Shown: one piece after another, positions 34,223 to 37,894 of the stretch | Layout of the letters: every line of letters starts with the position of its first letter | Position numbering within the stretch: the stretch's first letter is position 1 | Assembly (NCBI GenBank): GCA_024421095.1 | Contig: JAHQYM010000015.1 | Coordinates: 1-37,894, forward strand | Reading direction: 5' to 3' | Length of the DNA: 37,894 bases | From: Acidimicrobiia bacterium | Lineage (GTDB): Bacteria; Actinomycetota; Acidimicrobiia; Acidimicrobiales; Aldehydirespiratoraceae | The notes under the pieces: generated by a model | The model's database searches: none | Seen by the model: the letters and a program-made list of their open reading frames with translations, nothing else | Told to the model about the DNA's origin: nothing | Position numbers and translations under genes: made by a program

Positions 34223-34632
34223 TTAGCCTTCAACTTTCGTGGTTGTTTCGGTGTGTGCGCCGGTAGCGATTTGCGAACACGCCCTCGGCGAAGGATAACC
34301 GTGGCTCTTGTGGCACCTTTCATGATGGCCACAGTTCTTATCAGCGCGGGAGTAACAATCTTTTGAGTTAAGCGTGATGTGAAATCAGCAGTTGCCACTA
34401 CCCGTTCCACCTTTCCGATCACTTCATCTACTCGTTTGAGTTCGTCTCCTGCTTTGTTAACGGTGGTGCGTAAGTCGTTGAACATGGGCAAGCTTTCGCC
34501 ACGCAGTTCATCAATGGCCTCACGCAGTTGGCGTAAGGTAGCGATGAGCGCTTGGGTGGCGAGCACCAAAACCACCACCACGATTACACAAAGGCCGGTA
34601 ACAATGACCGCCGCTAAGTCTGCGGCGCTCAT
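34219..34632 (-). CDS. DUF948-like membrane protein
   Basis: 137 residues. One N-terminal transmembrane helix (LAAVIVTGLCVIVVVVLVLATQA), then a long helix with the pattern LRELxEExxPLFxDLRxTVxKAxxELxRVD typical of DUF948 proteins, and a basic C-terminal tail (RRGRVRKSLPAHTPKQPRKLKAK). Probably a membrane-tethered coiled coil. It is the first gene of the minus-strand run and overlaps the small gene before alaS (ATGA). Function unknown. Confidence 0.75.
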   Translation of the reverse strand: MSAADLAAVIVTGLCVIVVVVLVLATQALIATLRQLREAIDELRGESLPMFNDLRTTVNKAGDELKRVDEVIGKVERVVATADFTSRLTQKIVTPALIRTVAIMKGATRATVILRRGRVRKSLPAHTPKQPRKLKAK

Positions 34633-34679
34633 CCGCGAACCAACATTTTAGGGTTGCATGCTCTAATATTCACGACTCC

Positions 34680-34696
34680 TTCAAGCCTAGCTTGAA
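34680..34696. promoter_or_regulatory. Inverted repeat TTCAAGC-CTA-GCTTGAA upstream of the DUF948-like gene
   Basis: A perfect 7-bp dyad with a 3-bp centre, 48 bp upstream of the DUF948-like ATG. It lies between that gene and the RloA-like fragment. No T-run follows on either side, so an operator or a recombination scar fits better than a terminator. Function is inferred only. Confidence 0.35.
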
Positions 34697-34904
34697 CAGA
34701 GTATCCTCACGCAGCCAAATCCAAAGTAGCGTTCTCGGTCGTGACCAGATCTGGTTGGCAAACAAAGACCTTGATGGCGCAACCAACGTCTACCCGCTTG
34801 TTGATTTCCGGCCGCGCCGCGATGAAGCGATCAATCGACGCTACCTGCAAGGCCGCTACGGTGCAGTACCGGTTGTGGACCATGGCGAAGTCCGAGCCGG
34901 ATAG
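34692..34904 (+). pseudogene. C-terminal remnant of an RloA-type AAA ATPase
   Basis: The last 55 or so residues of this frame (SVLGRDQIWLANKDLDGATNVYPLVDFRPRRDEAINRRYLQGRYGAVP) look like the extreme C-terminus of COG1106/AAA_15-21 ATPases of abortive-infection modules, where R-R/G-D-Q-I-W, D-x-x-G-A-T-x-L-Y and Y-L-x-G-R-Y-G-A-I-P recur. The Walker A, signature and Walker B regions are all missing, since the frame starts only about 35 bases before the similarity. It is followed 14 bp later by an RloB-like start, the expected gene partner. Read as a truncated gene, not functional. Confidence 0.6.
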
Positions 34905-34918
34905 GATCTAGTGGGTAA

Positions 34919-35203
34919 ATGAAGCGACCCAGAAGCGGCAGACCCCGCCGACCAACAGAGAGACGAGACCACCGCCAAATCATCCGCGTGCTCACCGAAG
35001 GAGCGGTGACCGAACCCAGCTATCTCGCACAGTGGGACCGTCGAAACCGCCATGTCCACATAGAACTAACCGAATCAGGCATGGGGCCGCTCAGCCTTGT
35101 TCAGCGGGCCCGTGACTATCAGCATGCCAACCAGCGCTCAAGACGCAACGGACGCGGTGTGGCATTTGACGAGTTCGACGGAAGGGCCGACCCACGACAC
35201 TAG
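34919..35203 (+). pseudogene. N-terminal remnant of an RloB-like protein
   Basis: 94 residues against roughly 200 for the family. The opening RRDHRQIIRVLTEGAVTEPSYLAQW carries the E-G-x-x-T-E-P-x-Y motif of RloB proteins, and GPLSLVQRARDYQ matches the next conserved piece. The frame then stops just where the acidic D-E-V-W-x-V-x-D-x-D-E-H segment should begin (here FDEFDGRADPRH). So the presumed catalytic centre and C-terminal half are gone. It lies directly downstream of the ATPase remnant in the same strand. Confidence 0.6.
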
Positions 35204-35303
35204 GTAGGTGCCGACCACGTACCGCAATATGCAGGATGTCGGTCAATAGTGCGGGTCGTTTGGAGTTGATTGCAGGTGTTATAGGACTTTCTCCTGAAGG
35301 ATC

Positions 35304-37894
35304 TCACAGTTTGAGGGCCCTTGTTAGGAAGCTGGCCATGTGGGCTCTGGTTACGGGCTGGTTGGGGCAGTATTGTAGTGGGTTTGTGTTGCAGCCTGTG
35401 GTTATGCCGGCGGTGGCGAGGGCGTTGATGTTGTTTGCGTGGGTGTTGTTGGGGTCTACGTCTGTGAAGCCGGCAGGGTCGGCTGCTGGGAGTTTGAAGG
35501 CTCTCGTTAGGAAGCTGGCCATTTGGGCTCGGGTGACGGGCTGGTTGGGGCAGTAGCGGAGCGGGTTTGTGTTGCAGCCTGTGGTTATGCCGGCGGTGGC
35601 GAGGGCGTTGATGTCTGCGGCGTGGCTGTTTGTGTCGTCAACGTCTGTGAAACCTGCTTCTTCGTCGGTGTTTAGGTTGAGGGCTCGTGTTAGGAAACTG
35701 GCCATTTGGGCTCTGGTGACTGGGTTGTTGGGGCAGTAGCGTAGTGGGTTGGTGCCGCAGCCTGTAGTGATGTTGGCGGCGTAGATGGCGGCGATTGCGG
35801 CGGCGTGGGTGTTGTCGGGGTCGACATCGCTGAACCCGGCGGGTTGTTCTGTACCGCCACCGTCGTCTTCTTCTGTGTCGGGGGCTGGGTCTGTGTCGCT
35901 GTCACCTGGGTCTGGGTCGGGGTCTGGGGTGGTGGGGGTGACGGGGTCGGGGTTGACGGGGGTGCCGCCGGGGTCGGGGTTGGTGGGGGTTATGGTGTTG
36001 GGGTCTCTTCTTTCTAGGAGGGTGATGGTGGCGTTTCGGAGTTGGGTGTTGGGGGTGTAGTGTCGGCTGAGGTCGGTGTTGCTGTTGGTGGCTGTGATTT
36101 GCAGCATGATGGTTTCCCGGGCGGTTTCGGTGGTGTCGGTGAGTATCACTTCCACCGGTTCTGAAAGCGATCCAGGATCGAACGTGACGGTTTTGTTGGG
36201 GATACGAAAATCTCCGGGGTTCTGGGCATCGACGTATTCGTCGGCGGTGCCGCCCACTACCGCTATGGTCACATCGAACGCGGTTTTGGCGGGTTTGGTG
36301 ACCGCCACCACCGGAAAGACACGACTGCCGCGTGGGGCGTTCCGAGCGTACGGCGCGCCGCGGGTGACCGGGTTCGAGAAGAACAGTTCCGCGCCGGTGG
36401 CGTCATCGTCTGTGATCGTCACGGTAGCGGTGTTCTGCCCGCTCACCGGGGTCCAGCTCGCCGTTTGAGCCGAAGCGTGAGCGGTGACGGTCACAGTGAA
36501 CGTCTCATCCTCTTCGACTATGTTGTCTGCCGTGGTGCGTACCGTCAAAGCTTTCGTGGTCTCACCCTCAGCGAGTTCCACCCCCTGCGGCGGCGCGTTG
36601 AGATCAGCCGAATCCGACCCACCGCCCGCATAGCCGTACGCGACCGAGAAATATATTCCCACACTAGGCGCGGGCTGCCCCAACGCGATCTGCAACACAG
36701 CATCATCACCTTCAGCCACCGCAGCGGGAGCGGTGATCTGATAGGTGGTGGAAATCGCAGCCACCGTCACCGCCACCGAACCCACCGACACGTTGTTGTA
36801 ATCCGTGTCGCTGCTCGTCACCGCATGGCTCACCGTAGCAGTGCCCTCAGCCACACCAGTAACAGTCAAAGGCTGGGCCGTGTCCCAGTTGCCTGTGGTG
36901 AACGTCACCGCACCCGACACCGTCGCATTCGCGGTTGGGCTGGCAGTCGGGGTGACCGTCACCTGCGCGGTGACCGTCACCTGCGCGGTGGGTTGCGTGT
37001 TCAACCGCAAAGTATACGTTGACGCCACATTCTCGAACACCGACAACGTCTGGGTGCTGACCGTCACCCCTGCCACGTCATCATCGGTGATCGTCACAGT
37101 CACGCCTGTGACCGCCCAACCCGACACGGTCGCCGACAACACGATCGTCTCGTTGCCCTCAGCGGCCACATCATCAGTGATCGACACGTTGGCAGTCGCC
37201 GATGTTTCCCCCTCGGCAACCGTGAACGCACCCGGCAACACAAAGTCCGCACCAGCAGTCGCAGTGCCGGTGGCGGTCAACGTCACCGACACCCCGCCCG
37301 ACGGGGCACGCCGGTTCAACGTCGCGGTCACCGCCACCATGCCCCCGCCCTCACTAACGCTGCTGTTGGCGGCGCTCAACGTCAACCCCGCCGGCGGACG
37401 CGTCAACATGTAAGTCACGGTGGTAATGGCATCCTCAGCGGTCACCACGACACTCGCCGGCAACGACGCGACCGGGATCGCCGTGCTCGCCGCGCCGCTC
37501 GCCACCGTCTGTGCAGACCCACCAGAGGGCGTAACGCTCACCGTCGCAGCAGCATGGTTGACCGTCGGCGTGACCATCACATGCGTCACCTCAGCGCCGA
37601 TCTGCAACTCATATGACGTGGTGGCTGACGCGAACGTCGGTGTCAACGGCACCGCCGCGTTGAACGCCGAACCATCGCTGCTCGACGTCACCGACAACGC
37701 GCTCAACGACGCATCGACCGACACCTCGCTATGCCCCAAATACTGAGCCAACCCGACCTCGGTGCGGTCAGTTGTCGCCAAATCGTAATCAGGGAACGCA
37801 CGCGACACCTCGCCAGCCACCACGATCTTGGGGGTAGTCTCGCCGGTTATAACATCGGTGTCGCTCCGCAAAGCAACTGCGTAGGCGTTGTCCA
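35304..37894 (-). CDS. Secreted Calx-beta / SLH-like repeat protein (5' end outside the window)
   Basis: The frame is open to the right edge, so at least 863 residues are encoded and the start and signal peptide are missing. In order: a partial N-terminal region, a cadherin-like beta domain (about residues 55-160 from the track start), a Calx-beta domain with VSEGGG and AEGNETIVLSATVSG (about 165-270), two or three further beta-sandwich units with D-E-T-F and TITDDD motifs, a Pro/Asp/Thr-rich linker (DPDPDPGDSDTDP), and three C-terminal repeats of about 55-60 residues (GFxDVDxxNxHAxxIxAxxAAxITTGC). Each repeat has a C-x7-C pair and TRAQMASFLTRA, related to SLH domains. Probably cell-surface attached, with Ca-binding beta domains. 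Partner unknown. Confidence 0.85.
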   Translation of the reverse strand, partial: DNAYAVALRSDTDVITGETTPKIVVAGEVSRAFPDYDLATTDRTEVGLAQYLGHSEVSVDASLSALSVTSSSDGSAFNAAVPLTPTFASATTSYELQIGAEVTHVMVTPTVNHAAATVSVTPSGGSAQTVASGAASTAIPVASLPASVVVTAEDAITTVTYMLTRPPAGLTLSAANSSVSEGGGMVAVTATLNRRAPSGGVSVTLTATGTATAGADFVLPGAFTVAEGETSATANVSITDDVAAEGNETIVLSATVSGWAVTGVTVTITDDDVAGVTVSTQTLSVFENVASTYTLRLNTQPTAQVTVTAQVTVTPTASPTANATVSGAVTFTTGNWDTAQPLTVTGVAEGTATVSHAVTSSDTDYNNVSVGSVAVTVAAISTTYQITAPAAVAEGDDAVLQIALGQPAPSVGIYFSVAYGYAGGGSDSADLNAPPQGVELAEGETTKALTVRTTADNIVEEDETFTVTVTAHASAQTASWTPVSGQNTATVTITDDDATGAELFFSNPVTRGAPYARNAPRGSRVFPVVAVTKPAKTAFDVTIAVVGGTADEYVDAQNPGDFRIPNKTVTFDPGSLSEPVEVILTDTTETARETIMLQITATNSNTDLSRHYTPNTQLRNATITLLERRDPNTITPTNPDPGGTPVNPDPVTPTTPDPDPDPGDSDTDPAPDTEEDDGGGTEQPAGFSDVDPDNTHAAAIAAIYAANITTGCGTNPLRYCPNNPVTRAQMASFLTRALNLNTDEEAGFTDVDDTNSHAADINALATAGITTGCNTNPLRYCPNQPVTRAQMASFLTRAFKLPAADPAGFTDVDPNNTHANNINALATAGITTGCNTNPLQYCPNQPVTRAHMASFLTRALKL
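36951..36986. repeat. Two 18-bp tandem repeats inside the Calx-beta protein gene
   Basis: GGTGACCGTCACCTGCGC occurs twice head to tail and encodes the duplicated hexapeptide in TVTAQVTVTAQVTVT. In frame, so it only adds a short beta-strand-like segment. Confidence 0.8.

Noticed and set aside
35204-35303. Terminator or further RloB sequence downstream of the fragment
   Set aside because: Only a 4-bp TCCT/AGGA dyad is seen, and no frame continues the RloB similarity.
36805-37413. 202-residue plus-strand ORF rich in V/T/A
   Set aside because: Mirror of the repetitive Calx-beta protein; its composition follows from the antisense repeats.

Overview
The window reads as chromosomal DNA of an actinobacterium, most likely an uncultured member of the class Acidimicrobiia with moderate G+C. 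Pointers are an actinobacterial-type integration host factor (mIHF) beside gmk and rpoZ, a PriA without helicase motifs, PyrR-type control of a pyr operon, and a secreted protein whose C-terminal FxDVDxxNxHAxxI repeats resemble those common in Acidimicrobiia. The taxonomic call is inference from protein families and gene order; I could not run a search.

Layout. (1) 1-403: a 61-bp tandem repeat array running in from the left edge. (2) 491-1165, plus strand: a HAD-type 5'-nucleotidase. (3) 1202-3210, minus strand: a compact type II-like restriction-modification pair, bracketed by exact 17-bp direct repeats, so probably inserted. (4) 3398-34632, minus strand: about 31 kb of nearly gapless housekeeping genes. 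In transcription order these are a DUF948-like protein, a small membrane-anchored protein, alaS (broken by a frameshift), ruvX, mltG, aroE, a prepilin peptidase, aroK, aroB, aroQ, an M24 peptidase, efp, nusB, a GNAT acetyltransferase, the pyrR-pyrB-pyrC-carA-carB-pyrD operon, mihF, gmk, rpoZ, coaBC, metK, priA, hisI, trpE, ygfZ-like, trpF, trpB and trpA. (5) 34692-35203, plus strand: two neighbouring fragments that look like the end of an RloA-type ATPase and the start of an RloB-type protein, a decayed anti-phage module. (6) 35304 to the right edge, minus strand: the C-terminal part of a large secreted protein with Calx-beta domains and SLH-like repeats.

How the genes fit together. The aro genes (E, K, B, Q) cover the middle of the shikimate pathway, whose product chorismate feeds trpE at the other end of the cluster. 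carA, carB, pyrB, pyrC and pyrD make orotate, with PyrR as the likely regulator through a hairpin that overlaps its own Shine-Dalgarno sequence. metK, coaBC, gmk and rpoZ supply cofactors, nucleotides and polymerase assembly. Most adjacent genes overlap by 1-10 bp (ATGA, GTGA or TAATG junctions), pointing to translational coupling in long operons.

The most notable items are the split alaS, the direct-repeat-bracketed R-M cassette, the RloA/RloB remnant, the 61-bp repeat array, an unusual HisI metal site and the PyrR-like leader hairpin. I did not find a convincing, wholly undescribed multi-gene system. The two accessory regions flank the long housekeeping block.
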